Source: Shewanella frigidimarina (GTDB lineage Bacteria; Pseudomonadota; Gammaproteobacteria; Enterobacterales; Shewanellaceae). Taken from it: DNA of 64,000 bases. The DNA lies in assembly GCF_003797125.1 (NCBI RefSeq), contig NZ_RKKE01000004.1, positions 62,001 to 126,000 on the forward strand. The letters run 5' to 3'. A model generated the notes under the pieces. That model was not told the origin of the DNA and made no database searches. It worked only from the letters and a program-made list of their open reading frames with translations. This document shows, piece by piece, positions 37,161 to 46,524 of this stretch. The translations under genes and the position numbers were made by a program. Position 1 is the first letter of the stretch; each line of letters starts with the position of its first letter.

Positions 37161-40100
37161 ATGGATAGTTTTTTCAGTTTGATGAGCAACACCGTATTGT
37201 TACTGGCTCTTGTCGTCATTTATGATGCCATAAAATTACAAAAAATAGCTCACAAGAAATATGGAAATATTTTGAGTGGTATTTTTATTGGAATGATCGC
37301 AATTTGTGTCATGAACAATCCTTGGGAGCTAAGGCCGGGGATTTTTTTTGATACTCGCTGGGTACTGTTAAGTTTAAGCGGGCTATTTTTTGGTTTTATT
37401 CCAACATTGATAGCTGCGATACTCGCCGCTAGTTTCCGTATTTATCAAGGCGGCGCCGGTTTATACGTTGGTACTTTAATTATTTTCATCAGCTCTGCCA
37501 TTGGGTTAGGCTGGCGATACTGGATGAAGTCTTCAAACAAACAGCCCAATTGGCAAAACCTACTGGCCATGGGCTTTGTCGTAGAAATTGGCGTTTTACT
37601 CTGTTTATTACTCATGCCAGTGGCAGATAAATACGACATCATTATCACCATTAGTCCGACATTATTAACGGTGTATACATGTGGCACCATGTTAGTAGGG
37701 CTATTGCTAAAACAACATCAACAAAGACAACAAATATCTCAAGAGTTACTTAATCACAAAAGCCTCCTCGAAACCGAGAAAAACCTGTTACAAAGCATTA
37801 TTGATGGCATTCCCGATATCATTTTTTACAAATCAGCCGATGGGGTTTATTTAGGCTGTAACAAGGCATTCTCTGAAGCTTTAAAGCTCAAACCCGAAGA
37901 TATTAAGCATAAGACAGACTATGACTTATTTGACCGTCAACAGGCAGACAGCTTTATCAAAGCCGATCTTTTTGTATTACAACAAAACCAGCCGTGGATG
38001 AATGAAGAATGGGTCACGACCCCCGATGGTATCGCACATATTTTTAAAACCCATAAAACGCCCTTTGTTAATTCATCAGGGGAAATTAAGGGAATTGTGG
38101 GCGTAAGTAGAGATATGGCCGACAGAAAACTCATTGAAGAACAGTTACGCCGCAGTGAAAGTACTTATCGGAATATTATCAGTACTGCGCAGGATGGCTT
38201 TGCTATTGTATCGGTAGACGGCAAGATAATTGAGTCGAATCAGAGTTTCGCTAATATGACCGGTTATACACTCGACGAGCTATTCAATAAACCTATTGGA
38301 GAGATCGAAACCAGTAAAAAACACCAGTTTTCAACTCAAAATATCATTACAGCCAAGCAAGTAAAGGCGATTCATTATACTTCTCAGCACAAACATAAAT
38401 TGGGCCATTTATTTCATGTTGAGGTGAACATCAGCTTTTGGGATGGTGATGATGGAATGTTCTTCTGCTTTATTAAAGACATTTCGCAGCGTATTAATGC
38501 CGAACAAAAACTGCTTCTGAGTGAGTCTAAATTCAGACATATTTTCGAAAAAGTACCCTCAATTTCAGTCCAAGGCTATGATAAAAACCGTTCGGTTATT
38601 TTTTGGAACCAGGCCAGTGAAAAGCTTTATGGATATACAAAAGAGCAAGCATTAGGGAAAAAATTAGAAGATCTCATTATTCCCCCTCCATACAGAGAAC
38701 ATGTGATCAATAACGTCAATGCATGGATTAATGAAGGGATTCCTATTCTCGCTGAAGAATTACTCCTGCAACGTGCAGATGGTAGCAATGTAGCGGTTTA
38801 CTCGTCTCATACGTTAATCAACAACACCGATAATGAAGCAGAAATGTACTGCATTGATATCGATTTAAGCGCCCAGAAAAAGGCTGAAGAACAAGCACTT
38901 ACACTGTCGCAAGCAATAGAACAAAGCCCTATATCAATGATATTAACCAATATCGATAGCAAAATTGAATATGTGAATAGTGCCTTTGAAAAAATTTCTG
39001 GCTACGCCGCAAGTGAAGTTATTGGCCAGTCAGCCAGCATGCTTAAATCTGGTTTAACCCCAAAATCACTTTATAAACAATTATGGGATGCGATTTCTAC
39101 TGGGCATGCATGGCAGGGCGAGTTGCAGAATAGAAAGAAAAACGGTGATATTTTTTGGGAACATGCCCATATCGCACCCATTTTTGACAATGCAGGCGTC
39201 ACTAAGCACTATTTAGCATTGAAACAAGATGTCACCCAATACAAACAACAAGAAGAAAAAATACTTCACCAAGCACATTACGATAGCTTAACAGGCTTGC
39301 CAAATAGACTGCTGTCACTTGATAGATTATCGCAAATGCTCAAAGACGCCCATCGAGCAAAAAATAACGTGGCGGTACTGTTTTTAGATTTAGACGATTT
39401 TAAAAAGGTTAATGACACCATGGGTCACTCTGTTGGTGATGAACTGTTGATCCAAGCTGCGGTTCGGTTAAAGAATACCATTAGAGAAAGTGATGTTGTG
39501 GGGAGATTGGGAGGTGATGAATTTATCATTATACTGAGCAATATTAATGAACCCATTGAAGTTGAAATTATTGCCAGTAAGCTACTTGAGCAATTTTACC
39601 AACCTTTTAGGCTCGAAAACCGTGAGTTAGTGTCAACCATCAGTATTGGTATTGCCCTTTACCCGCTTGACAGTGAAGACCCCAAAGAATTGCTAAGACA
39701 AGCAGATTCAGCCATGTACCATTCAAAAGATCGCGGCAGAAATACCTATAACTTCTATACACATCAAATGAACCACGATATGGATAGGCGCTTGAAAATT
39801 GAAGAGCAATTACGCAGTGCATTGAAGCAAAAAGAATTCGAGGTTTACTTTCAACCCTTTGTGGACATCAAGAGTCGTAAAATCATCGGCGCGGAAGCTC
39901 TTTTACGTTGGAATAATGCTTTGCTCGGTCAAGTGACTCCTGATGAGTTTATCCCTATTGCAGAACAAACAGGACTCATTGTCTCAATTGGCCAATATGT
40001 TATCGAGGTTGCATTTGCTACAGCCAAAAAGTGGCAACAAACTTATAATCCTAACTTTAAAATTGCCATTAATGTTTCCCCGAAACAATTCAGGGAAAAT

Positions 40101-40595
40101 ACCTTTGTTGATATGCTTAACATTCAGCTAGATAAACACCAAATTCATGCCAGCACTATAGAGCTTGAAATTACCGAAGGGGTATTACTCAGTAGCGATG
40201 CTGTCATCGACAGCAACTTAATATCCATTAACGATATTGGTGTCAGTATTTCAATGGACGATTTCGGTACCGGATATTCGTCGCTCAGTTATCTGCGCAG
40301 TTACCCATTCAATACCCTAAAAGTAGATAAAAGTTTTATTAACGATATAACAGTCGATCCTGGGGATCTAGAACTTGTTGGTGCGGCGATCGCTATGGGG
40401 CATGGGCTTAATTTAACGGTCGTGGCAGAAGGCGTTGAAACAGAGGAGCAGTATCATCTGCTTAATGCATTGAAATGTGATTACGGCCAAGGTTACTTAT
40501 TTAGTAAACCATTACCCCAAGCGGCATTTGAAGCGCTTTTACTGAAACAAGCAAAAAATGAAAAAACCAATAAGAGATCCTCAATAAGACGCTGA
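37161..40595 (+). CDS. Hybrid diguanylate cyclase/phosphodiesterase with LytS-type sensor
   Basis: 1144 residues. The N-terminus is a 5TM-LytS-like sensor (about residues 1-190; includes NPWELRPGIFFDTRW). Four PAS domains follow (about 205-320, 335-450, 455-575, 580-700), then GGDEF (intact RLGGDEFIII) and EAL (intact AEALLRWNN, with later SMDDFGTGYSSLSYLRSYPF). Both catalytic motifs are intact, so it could make or break cyclic di-GMP; which dominates cannot be told. GGGGAAG precedes the ATG. Single-gene unit. Confidence 0.9.
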   Translation: MDSFFSLMSNTVLLLALVVIYDAIKLQKIAHKKYGNILSGIFIGMIAICVMNNPWELRPGIFFDTRWVLLSLSGLFFGFIPTLIAAILAASFRIYQGGAGLYVGTLIIFISSAIGLGWRYWMKSSNKQPNWQNLLAMGFVVEIGVLLCLLLMPVADKYDIIITISPTLLTVYTCGTMLVGLLLKQHQQRQQISQELLNHKSLLETEKNLLQSIIDGIPDIIFYKSADGVYLGCNKAFSEALKLKPEDIKHKTDYDLFDRQQADSFIKADLFVLQQNQPWMNEEWVTTPDGIAHIFKTHKTPFVNSSGEIKGIVGVSRDMADRKLIEEQLRRSESTYRNIISTAQDGFAIVSVDGKIIESNQSFANMTGYTLDELFNKPIGEIETSKKHQFSTQNIITAKQVKAIHYTSQHKHKLGHLFHVEVNISFWDGDDGMFFCFIKDISQRINAEQKLLLSESKFRHIFEKVPSISVQGYDKNRSVIFWNQASEKLYGYTKEQALGKKLEDLIIPPPYREHVINNVNAWINEGIPILAEELLLQRADGSNVAVYSSHTLINNTDNEAEMYCIDIDLSAQKKAEEQALTLSQAIEQSPISMILTNIDSKIEYVNSAFEKISGYAASEVIGQSASMLKSGLTPKSLYKQLWDAISTGHAWQGELQNRKKNGDIFWEHAHIAPIFDNAGVTKHYLALKQDVTQYKQQEEKILHQAHYDSLTGLPNRLLSLDRLSQMLKDAHRAKNNVAVLFLDLDDFKKVNDTMGHSVGDELLIQAAVRLKNTIRESDVVGRLGGDEFIIILSNINEPIEVEIIASKLLEQFYQPFRLENRELVSTISIGIALYPLDSEDPKELLRQADSAMYHSKDRGRNTYNFYTHQMNHDMDRRLKIEEQLRSALKQKEFEVYFQPFVDIKSRKIIGAEALLRWNNALLGQVTPDEFIPIAEQTGLIVSIGQYVIEVAFATAKKWQQTYNPNFKIAINVSPKQFRENTFVDMLNIQLDKHQIHASTIELEITEGVLLSSDAVIDSNLISINDIGVSISMDDFGTGYSSLSYLRSYPFNTLKVDKSFINDITVDPGDLELVGAAIAMGHGLNLTVVAEGVETEEQYHLLNALKCDYGQGYLFSKPLPQAAFEALLLKQAKNEKTNKRSSIRR

Positions 40596-40600
40596 TAAAA

Positions 40601-40628
40601 AATGCCTATCAGCAAGCTGACAGGCATT
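40601..40628 (+). terminator. Terminator after the GGDEF-EAL gene
   Basis: AATGCCTATCAG / CTGACAGGCATT with one mismatch and a short loop, preceded by a run of A. Weak T content on the plus side. Confidence 0.5.
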
Positions 40629-40691
40629 AATAAATCTATTAGTCATTAAGCGATTTCAACTTAACAACACTCGAGAAAAATTAGCTTGTTG

Positions 40692-40775
40692 AGTTAATGA
40701 CTTAGTTAATGACTTAGTTAATTACATAGCTAATTACATAGCTAATTACATAGTTAAACATATAGTTAGCTTAGT
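40692..40775. repeat. Degenerate 12-bp tandem repeat, about seven units
   Basis: AGTTAATGACTT twice, AGTTAATTACAT, AGCTAATTACAT twice, AGTTAAACATAT, then AGTTAGCTTAGT. It lies between the convergent GGDEF-EAL gene and pyrC, ending 7 bases before the pyrC stop. Same period as tracts at 33079 and 61590. Confidence 0.85.
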
Positions 40776-40782
40776 GATTGAA

Positions 40783-41820
40783 TTAAGCCGTTTTCACTTT
40801 CCAATTCACTTTTTGTCCTGCAAAAAATGGCACGATAGGATTGCCGTTTGGCAGAATAATCTCTTCTGGTACCGTCCATTCTTGTTTCACTAGCGTCACA
40901 GTGCCGCTGTTGCGTGGTAAGCCATAAAAGTCTGCGCCATGTAAGCTGGCAAAGCCTTCTAACTTATCTAATGCCCCTAAGTTATCAAAAACTTGCGCAT
41001 AGAGTTCTAATGCACTCCAGGCACTGTAACAACCTGCGCAGCCACAGGCTGACTCTTTGCGGTGTTTTTCATGCGGGGCAGAATCAGTACCTAAAAAGAA
41101 TTTACTTGAGCCTGTCGCCACAGCAGCTTGTAATGCATGCTGGTGAATATTGCGTTTTAATACGGGTAAGCAAAAGTTATGTGGACGAACACCACCGACG
41201 AGTAAATCATTACGATTTAACAATAAATGCTGTGGGGTAATAGTTGCAGCAACATTAGCTGAAGCCTCTGCCACAAACTCAGCCGCTTCTTTAGTGGTGA
41301 TATGTTCAAACACCACTTTAAGGCTAGGAATGGCTTCGACAATGCGCGATAAATAGCGATCGATAAACATTTTTTCGCGATCAAAAATATCAATATGCGA
41401 TTCTGTCACTTCGCCATGCACTAATAGCAACATGCCTTGTTGTGCCATAACCTCAAATATAGGAAACAACTCATCCAAAGCTTTAACTGCTGCATCTGAA
41501 TTTGTGGTCGCACCTGCTGGGTATAACTTTCCTGCCACAACCCCTGCCGCTTTAGCATCGATAATATCTTGGGCGCTGGTGTTGTTTGTTAAAAACAAGG
41601 TCATTAATGGTTCAAAATTGCTACCTTGTGGGCGAGCAGCCAAAATACGATCTCGATAAGCTAAAGCCATTGCCGCTGTCGTTACTGGTGGAACTAAATT
41701 AGGCATGACAATCGCGCGTTGAAACAATCGAGCCGTTGCAGGAACCGTTTCACCTAGCATATCCCCATCTCGAAAATGAAGATGCCAATCATCGGGAGTG
41801 GTTAAGGTAATTTGCGTCAT
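40783..41820 (-). CDS. pyrC: Dihydroorotase PyrC
   Basis: 345 residues of the class II dihydroorotase type. The HxH metal site is in [10 protein letters not shown]; the carboxylated lysine is in [15 protein letters not shown] near residue 102; further ligands lie in [18 protein letters not shown] and [10 protein letters not shown]. It catalyses cyclisation of carbamoyl-aspartate to dihydroorotate in pyrimidine synthesis. AAGGAACCCAC precedes the ATG. It is a single gene here, not linked to other pyr genes. Confidence 0.97.
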   Translation of the reverse strand: MTQITLTTPDDWHLHFRDGDMLGETVPATARLFQRAIVMPNLVPPVTTAAMALAYRDRILAARPQGSNFEPLMTLFLTNNTSAQDIIDAKAAGVVAGKLYPAGATTNSDAAVKALDELFPIFEVMAQQGMLLLVHGEVTESHIDIFDREKMFIDRYLSRIVEAIPSLKVVFEHITTKEAAEFVAEASANVAATITPQHLLLNRNDLLVGGVRPHNFCLPVLKRNIHQHALQAAVATGSSKFFLGTDSAPHEKHRKESACGCAGCYSAWSALELYAQVFDNLGALDKLEGFASLHGADFYGLPRNSGTVTLVKQEWTVPEEIILPNGNPIVPFFAGQKVNWKVKTA

Positions 41821-42039
41821 GTGGGTTCCTTGGCTTAAATAACAGATTGTTAACCGTTATTGTGCCTGAATTCGCTTTTTCTTAATAGATGCATAATTTG
41901 AACGCAGACTTTGCTATATCAAAAAATCATGCCGTTTTTAATAAAAAATCGCGCTATTCATGTAGCTATAAACCATTAAAACTAGCGGTAACGCTCTATG
42001 TTATTATGTTGAAAGCATCTTTTTTATAGGGGAATTAAA

Positions 42040-43044
42040 TTGTTAGCTAATGCCGGTTCTAGATTACTAATCAATGTGCACTTTATTACCGTAATCACGA
42101 TAATGATGGCTGTCTCTGGCTGCAATCAAGCGGAGGTGATGAAAACCCCCGATAATATTCAACCACTTGTTCAAGAAACGCTAATTGATGGCGTACTGTC
42201 TAACGATGCCAGTATGGCTGTCACATTAGGCAGAAGCCGTACATTATCAATTTGGGATGTAGCAACAAGCCAACTAATACATCAATGGTCTGACGATGAC
42301 TTTGATGAAACCAATTATCTGCTGGCGTTATCAGGTAATAAACAATTCCTTGCGACTGCTGGCAAACAAAAAATATCCGTTTTTAACCTTGAGACAGGCA
42401 AATTAGACATACGTTGGCCCGCCCAGGGATTTAATCCCGATGCCAGTATTTCGAGCCTTTTTCTGAGCCAAACAGGCAGCACTATTTTGGTGGGAATGAA
42501 TGATGGTTCAATTACAGTGATACAACGAAGTAGCATGACAATGTCATTGTTTAAACAACACAGCGCCGCCGTTAATCATGTTGAGCTATCGGGCTTTGAG
42601 CAGCAGGTATTATCGACTGGACTTGATGGTGATGTACATATTTGGGCTGCTTATAGCGGTGAGTTGATCAGCAGTTTCTCACGTCCTCAACAAATCACCA
42701 GCGTGAGTTTTGATGACGCTAATCGGCGCTTATTTATTGCCGATGCACTCGATAACAATGTCATTATCGATACCCAAACAACGCAGCCAGTAAGTCATCT
42801 CGATTACCTTGAACGCTATCGCTATTTTCGGCAGGCGTTATTCGTCAATCACGGCAAAAACTTAATTACCGCAACATCAAAACAAAGTGTTATCTATTGG
42901 GATGCCTCATCTGGAAAAGAGCTTTCTCATTGGGATATCACCGCCTATAACGCTGGCACCACGGTATTTTCAATGATAATGAAACCTAATGGTAAGCTAT
43001 TAACCTTAAGCTCAGATGGCGCACTTGAGACGTGGAGCTTATAA
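42040..43044 (+). CDS. WD40-like repeat lipoprotein
   Basis: 334 residues. The start is TTG (GGGGA 9 bases upstream) and the lipobox MMAVSGC ends near residue 28. The body is a beta-propeller: repeats such as TLSIWDVATSQLIHQWSDDD, KISVFNLETGKL, DVHIWAAYSGELISSFSRP and SVIYWDASSGKELSHWD end in the W-D-type dipeptides of WD40 blades (about six or seven). Function is unknown; such proteins usually act as periplasmic or outer-membrane scaffolds. Single-gene unit. Confidence 0.75.
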   Translation: MLANAGSRLLINVHFITVITIMMAVSGCNQAEVMKTPDNIQPLVQETLIDGVLSNDASMAVTLGRSRTLSIWDVATSQLIHQWSDDDFDETNYLLALSGNKQFLATAGKQKISVFNLETGKLDIRWPAQGFNPDASISSLFLSQTGSTILVGMNDGSITVIQRSSMTMSLFKQHSAAVNHVELSGFEQQVLSTGLDGDVHIWAAYSGELISSFSRPQQITSVSFDDANRRLFIADALDNNVIIDTQTTQPVSHLDYLERYRYFRQALFVNHGKNLITATSKQSVIYWDASSGKELSHWDITAYNAGTTVFSMIMKPNGKLLTLSSDGALETWSL

Positions 43045-43161
43045 GTTTATCTCCACCAGATATAATAAAAATCATTACCGCGTTATTTGATTTGTATTGT
43101 TAATGTGGTTGACTGGTAATTGGCGCCTCATAGATGCTTGCAATGTTTGGCGTATCACGGA

Positions 43162-43272
43162 TTATAAAATAATCTCTCGGATAGTATCCATATGAATCAA
43201 TAGCATCACTAAACAGTCACTAACAATCCCAAAGCCAGCTTGATTTAGCACAGTGATAAAATCAGTATCGTA
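43162..43272 (-). pseudogene. Fossil of a lysyl-tRNA synthetase gene 3' end
   Basis: On the minus strand the frame reads YDTDFITVLN, then a shortened GFGIVSDCLVMLL, then HMDTIREIIL and a stop. The intact LysS encoded at 46525 ends with [25 protein letters not shown] and [11 protein letters not shown], so the fossil is the class II motif 3 region with a small deletion. At DNA level AATAGCATCACTAAAC is shared with the lysS gene. Only about 37 codons are recognisable, 3.3 kb from the intact gene and in the same orientation. Confidence 0.72.
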
Positions 43273-43394
43273 GAGTTGTCAGTTTTATGGGCTAGATCAA
43301 AGATCTGTTTGTATCTGAAACTCAATAAAGAATAGAGCTTGCATGTGCGAACTACATTCAGTATATATGGCATATGCTAAAAATGAGGTGTTAC

Positions 43395-43676
43395 ATGGCA
43401 AGACCTAAAATCCCCCGAACCATATGCGGCCAAGCTGCCAACATCTGTTTTAAGCCCAATGGTATCCCAATAACCCAGTTAGAGCAGGTACCACTTGCAG
43501 AGGATGAAATTGAGGCTTTACGCTTAGTTGATTTGCTGGGTATGCAGCAACAAGAAGCGGCTAAATCAATGAATATCTCTCGTCAAACGTTGGCTAATTT
43601 GGTTAAAGGAGCTAGGCATAAGGTGGTTGATAGTCTTATTAATGGCAAAGCGTTGATGACAAATAATATCAGCTGA
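43395..43676 (+). CDS. DUF134 family DNA-binding protein
   Basis: About 93 residues with the DUF134 start MARPKIPRTICG and a sigma-70 region 4-like helix-turn-helix (EIEALRLVDLLGMQQQEAAK, SMNISRQTLANLV). The expected cysteine-containing N-terminal part is short. DUF134 genes are often beside redox or iron-sulfur-related genes; the target is unknown. GAGGTG precedes the ATG at 43395; the frame opens seven codons earlier. The Fur-family gene follows 45 bases downstream. Confidence 0.85.
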   Translation: MARPKIPRTICGQAANICFKPNGIPITQLEQVPLAEDEIEALRLVDLLGMQQQEAAKSMNISRQTLANLVKGARHKVVDSLINGKALMTNNIS

Positions 43677-43691
43677 AGATTAAACACAGTT

Positions 43692-43709
43692 AACACGTGT
43701 CGACGTGTT
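43692..43709. promoter_or_regulatory. Inverted repeat just before the Fur-family gene
   Basis: AACACG-TGTCGA-CGTGTT, 6-bp perfect arms, ending 12 bases before the ATG at 43722. Its position between the DUF134 gene and the Fur-family gene fits an autoregulatory operator, or a hairpin that affects translation. Confidence 0.4.
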
Positions 43710-43721
43710 TAGGTCAATCTA

Positions 43722-44162
43722 ATGCAAGCAGTATTGAAAGACTCTGGCCTCAAAATAACAGCTCAAGGCTGTAAGCTACTTGAGTTTTTAACTCAAGTTG
43801 ATGAGCAGCATTTAACAATAGAAAATATTTATCTGGGGTTAAATGCTCAGGGAGAGACCATTGGTCTTCATACTGTACACCGAATTATGGCGAATTTTGA
43901 ACAAGCAGGCCTCGTTGTAGGTCGATTATTTGAATCTAAAAATACTGTTTATGAGCTCAGTAATAAACCACGGCATGATCATTTAATTTGTTTAACCTGT
44001 GGCAAGTTAATAGATTTTATCGACCCCTTGATTGAGCTTCGCTTAGGATTAGCGGCAGAACATCACGGCATGAGTATTCACCACCACAGCCTCAATATGT
44101 ACGGTCACTGCTTTGCTTGCCAAAAAGCACTTAATAGCAAATCAGGCAAACAAAAAGTCTGA
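43722..44162 (+). CDS. Fur-family transcriptional regulator
   Basis: 146 residues. Winged helix (LKITAQGCKLLEFLTQVDEQHLT, TVHRIMANFEQAGLV), then the Fur metal domain: RHDHLICLTCGKLIDF with histidines and CxxC, and YGHCFACQ with the second CxxC. A structural zinc site is therefore intact. It is not the canonical Fur: the usual PR after the first helix is replaced by QG. It precedes a CoA-disulfide reductase-rhodanese fusion gene by 43 bases, suggesting a redox or sulfur-responsive repressor. Confidence 0.82.
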   Translation: MQAVLKDSGLKITAQGCKLLEFLTQVDEQHLTIENIYLGLNAQGETIGLHTVHRIMANFEQAGLVVGRLFESKNTVYELSNKPRHDHLICLTCGKLIDFIDPLIELRLGLAAEHHGMSIHHHSLNMYGHCFACQKALNSKSGKQKV

Positions 44163-44205
44163 TTGATAGTCGCTAGGTTAATCGTTAATTTTATTGGAGA
44201 ATAGC

Positions 44206-45915
44206 ATGACCAAAATAGTCATTATTGGTGGTGTTGCTGGCGGTGCATCGGCAGCAGCAAGAGCAAGACGTGTATCTGAAACCGCTGAAATAATCATCCT
44301 TGAAAGGGGCGAATTTGTTTCATTTGCCAACTGTGGTTTGCCTTACCATATTAGTGGTGAAATTGAATCCCGAGACGCACTATTACTGCAAACACCCGAA
44401 AGCTTTAAGTCACGTTTTAATGTCGATGTACGGGTACATAATGAAGTCGTCTCGATTGACAGGCAAGCCAAGCAATTAACCGTACGTAACCTTATGACCT
44501 ATGAAATGTATCAAGAGTCATATGAAAAGCTATTACTCAGCCCCGGTGCATCACCAATCAAACCACCCATTAGCGGCATCAATAACCATTTCGTCCATAG
44601 CCTACGTAATATTCCTGATATGGATAAAATCCTGTCGAATCTTCTACTGCATAAACCTAAACATGCCACTGTAGTAGGCGGTGGGTTTATTGGTTTAGAA
44701 ATGGTAGAAGCGTTGCGCCACCTTGGATTAGACGTCACCTTACTCGAACTAGCAGACCAAGTGATGGGACCTGTTGATCTGGAAATGGCCAACATGCTGC
44801 ATCAAAAGCTCGTCGATAATGGCGTTGATTTACGCTTAAAAACCGGCTTAACCGCTGTTGATGAATACCCGATACAACTGGCTGAAGCCGATAATACCGG
44901 TGATTATGATAAGCCAATATTACCTCACTACCATCTGCAACTAGCATTGAGTGATAACAACACCTTAGCAACCGATTTAGTCATCATCGCCATTGGTGTT
45001 AAACCTGAGACCAGCTTGGCGTCTGAGTGCGGTTTAGTATTAGGCCCACTCGGTGGTATTCGGGTTGACGAAGGCATGCGTACCTCCGATGCAGATATTT
45101 ATGCTGTGGGCGATGCCATCGAAACTGCAGATTTTGTCACCGGTAATCCGACACTCATCCCCCTTGCTGGCCCTGCCAACCGCCAAGGTCGATTAGCCGC
45201 CGATAACATGCTCGGTGGTGATAAAAAATATCGTGCCACTCAAGGCACAGCTATTTGTAAGTTATTTGATATGGCTATTGCTTCAACAGGATTAAATGAG
45301 AAAAGCTTACTCAAGCAAAATATCCCATTTGAAAAAATCTATGTCCACACAGCAAGCCACGCCAGCTATTATCCTGGGGCTCACCCTATTAGCTTAAAGC
45401 TGTTGTTCTGCCCTGATTCAGGCCGTATTTTAGGCGCGCAGGCAGCAGGGATTGACGGCGTTGATAAGCGTATGGACGTATTAGCCGTGGCGCAACGCGC
45501 TGGTATGACGGTGCATGACTTAGCCGATCTTGAACTCACATACGCGCCTCCGTTTGGTTCTGCACGCGATGTAGTCAATCAAGCAGGTATGGTCGCAGCC
45601 AATGTATTATTAGGTGATGAAGCCATTTGTCACAGTCAAGATTTACACGCTTTGACCGCAAAACAAATCATTGTCGATATTCGAAACCCTGGGGAACTCA
45701 CGGCCGTGGGTTCAATTGCAGGCGCAATGAACATTCCATTGCCAGAGCTTAGAGACCGGCTAAACGAACTCCCTAAAGACAAAGAGTTACTGGTATTTTG
45801 CCAGGTGGGTTTACGCGGACATGTCGCTTATCGCATGTTAATACAGCATGGTTTTAAAGTGCGTAATCTCACTGGTGGTTATAAAACCTACCAAATGGTT
45901 AATGCGCGCTTTTAG
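44206..45915 (+). CDS. NADH-dependent CoA-disulfide/persulfide reductase with rhodanese domain
   Basis: About 569 residues. FAD-binding GGVAGGASAAARARR, the single active-site cysteine in SFANCGLPYHIS, an NAD-binding VVGGGFIGLEM, the dimerisation domain with YPGAHPISLKLLF, and a C-terminal rhodanese domain with Cys in VFCQVGLRGH. This is the CoADR-Rhd architecture known in Shewanella as a persulfide (polysulfide) reductase. ATG 44206 follows GGAGAAT; an in-frame TTG lies at 44194. It probably forms an operon with the Fur-family regulator. Confidence 0.9.
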   Translation: MTKIVIIGGVAGGASAAARARRVSETAEIIILERGEFVSFANCGLPYHISGEIESRDALLLQTPESFKSRFNVDVRVHNEVVSIDRQAKQLTVRNLMTYEMYQESYEKLLLSPGASPIKPPISGINNHFVHSLRNIPDMDKILSNLLLHKPKHATVVGGGFIGLEMVEALRHLGLDVTLLELADQVMGPVDLEMANMLHQKLVDNGVDLRLKTGLTAVDEYPIQLAEADNTGDYDKPILPHYHLQLALSDNNTLATDLVIIAIGVKPETSLASECGLVLGPLGGIRVDEGMRTSDADIYAVGDAIETADFVTGNPTLIPLAGPANRQGRLAADNMLGGDKKYRATQGTAICKLFDMAIASTGLNEKSLLKQNIPFEKIYVHTASHASYYPGAHPISLKLLFCPDSGRILGAQAAGIDGVDKRMDVLAVAQRAGMTVHDLADLELTYAPPFGSARDVVNQAGMVAANVLLGDEAICHSQDLHALTAKQIIVDIRNPGELTAVGSIAGAMNIPLPELRDRLNELPKDKELLVFCQVGLRGHVAYRMLIQHGFKVRNLTGGYKTYQMVNARF

Positions 45916-45977
45916 TCTATAACAGGCTTTAGGGGAACCTTAAAGCCATCTATAACAATGAACAAACAAGGTCTTGT

Positions 45978-46406
45978 GTGAACCGTTATCAAGATAGCAA
46001 ACAAAGCCACAGTCAATGTGTTGTCTGTGGCGACGCTAAACAAAATCCATTGTCGTTACAGTGTAAATTTTTTGCTGACGGTGATAATCAAGTTGTCGGT
46101 TATCATAAAGTGAGTCCGCAGCTTCAAGGCTACAACAGCTTCTTGCATGGCGGCGTTGCCAGTGCCTTAGTCGATGCGGCTATGACTCATTGCTTGCTGA
46201 TGCAAGGTATTAAGGCCTTAACAGCCGAAATGACCATCCGCTTTGTTGCCCCTATAAAGGTTGGTGATGCCATCAAAATTGTCGGTCGATTGGTGAGCCA
46301 ACGCTTAGGGATGTACCAATTAGAAGCAGCGCTCTATGTTGACGATAAAGCTTGCGTGACAGCATCGGCAAAGTTTATTCAACCTAAAAGTGGCGTCATT
46401 GGCTAG
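45978..46406 (+). CDS. Hotdog-fold thioesterase (PaaI-like)
   Basis: 142 residues, GTG start. It begins with a cysteine pair (CVVCGDAKQNPL), followed by a PaaI-type hotdog core: LHGGVASALVDAAMTHCL with the catalytic-helix Asp and GDAIKIVGRLVSQRLG. Proteins of this type cleave acyl-CoA thioesters. Placed 62 bases after the CoA-disulfide reductase gene, it may belong to the same transcript, which ends at the terminator at 46465. Confidence 0.82.
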   Translation: MNRYQDSKQSHSQCVVCGDAKQNPLSLQCKFFADGDNQVVGYHKVSPQLQGYNSFLHGGVASALVDAAMTHCLLMQGIKALTAEMTIRFVAPIKVGDAIKIVGRLVSQRLGMYQLEAALYVDDKACVTASAKFIQPKSGVIG

Positions 46407-46464
46407 CGTTTAGCGAGTCATAAATTAACAAGTATTAGACGGACGTTCCGTTTTTTGACTAAAA

Positions 46465-46488
46465 AAAACCAGCCCGAAGGCTGGTTTT
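46465..46488. terminator. Bidirectional terminator
   Basis: AAAACCAGCC-CGAA-GGCTGGTTTT, perfect 10-bp stem with A and T runs. It serves the thioesterase gene (+) and lysS (-). Confidence 0.9.
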
Positions 46489-46524
46489 CTTATTCCTCAA
46501 CGTTAGCTTTGCCAACAATTACGA

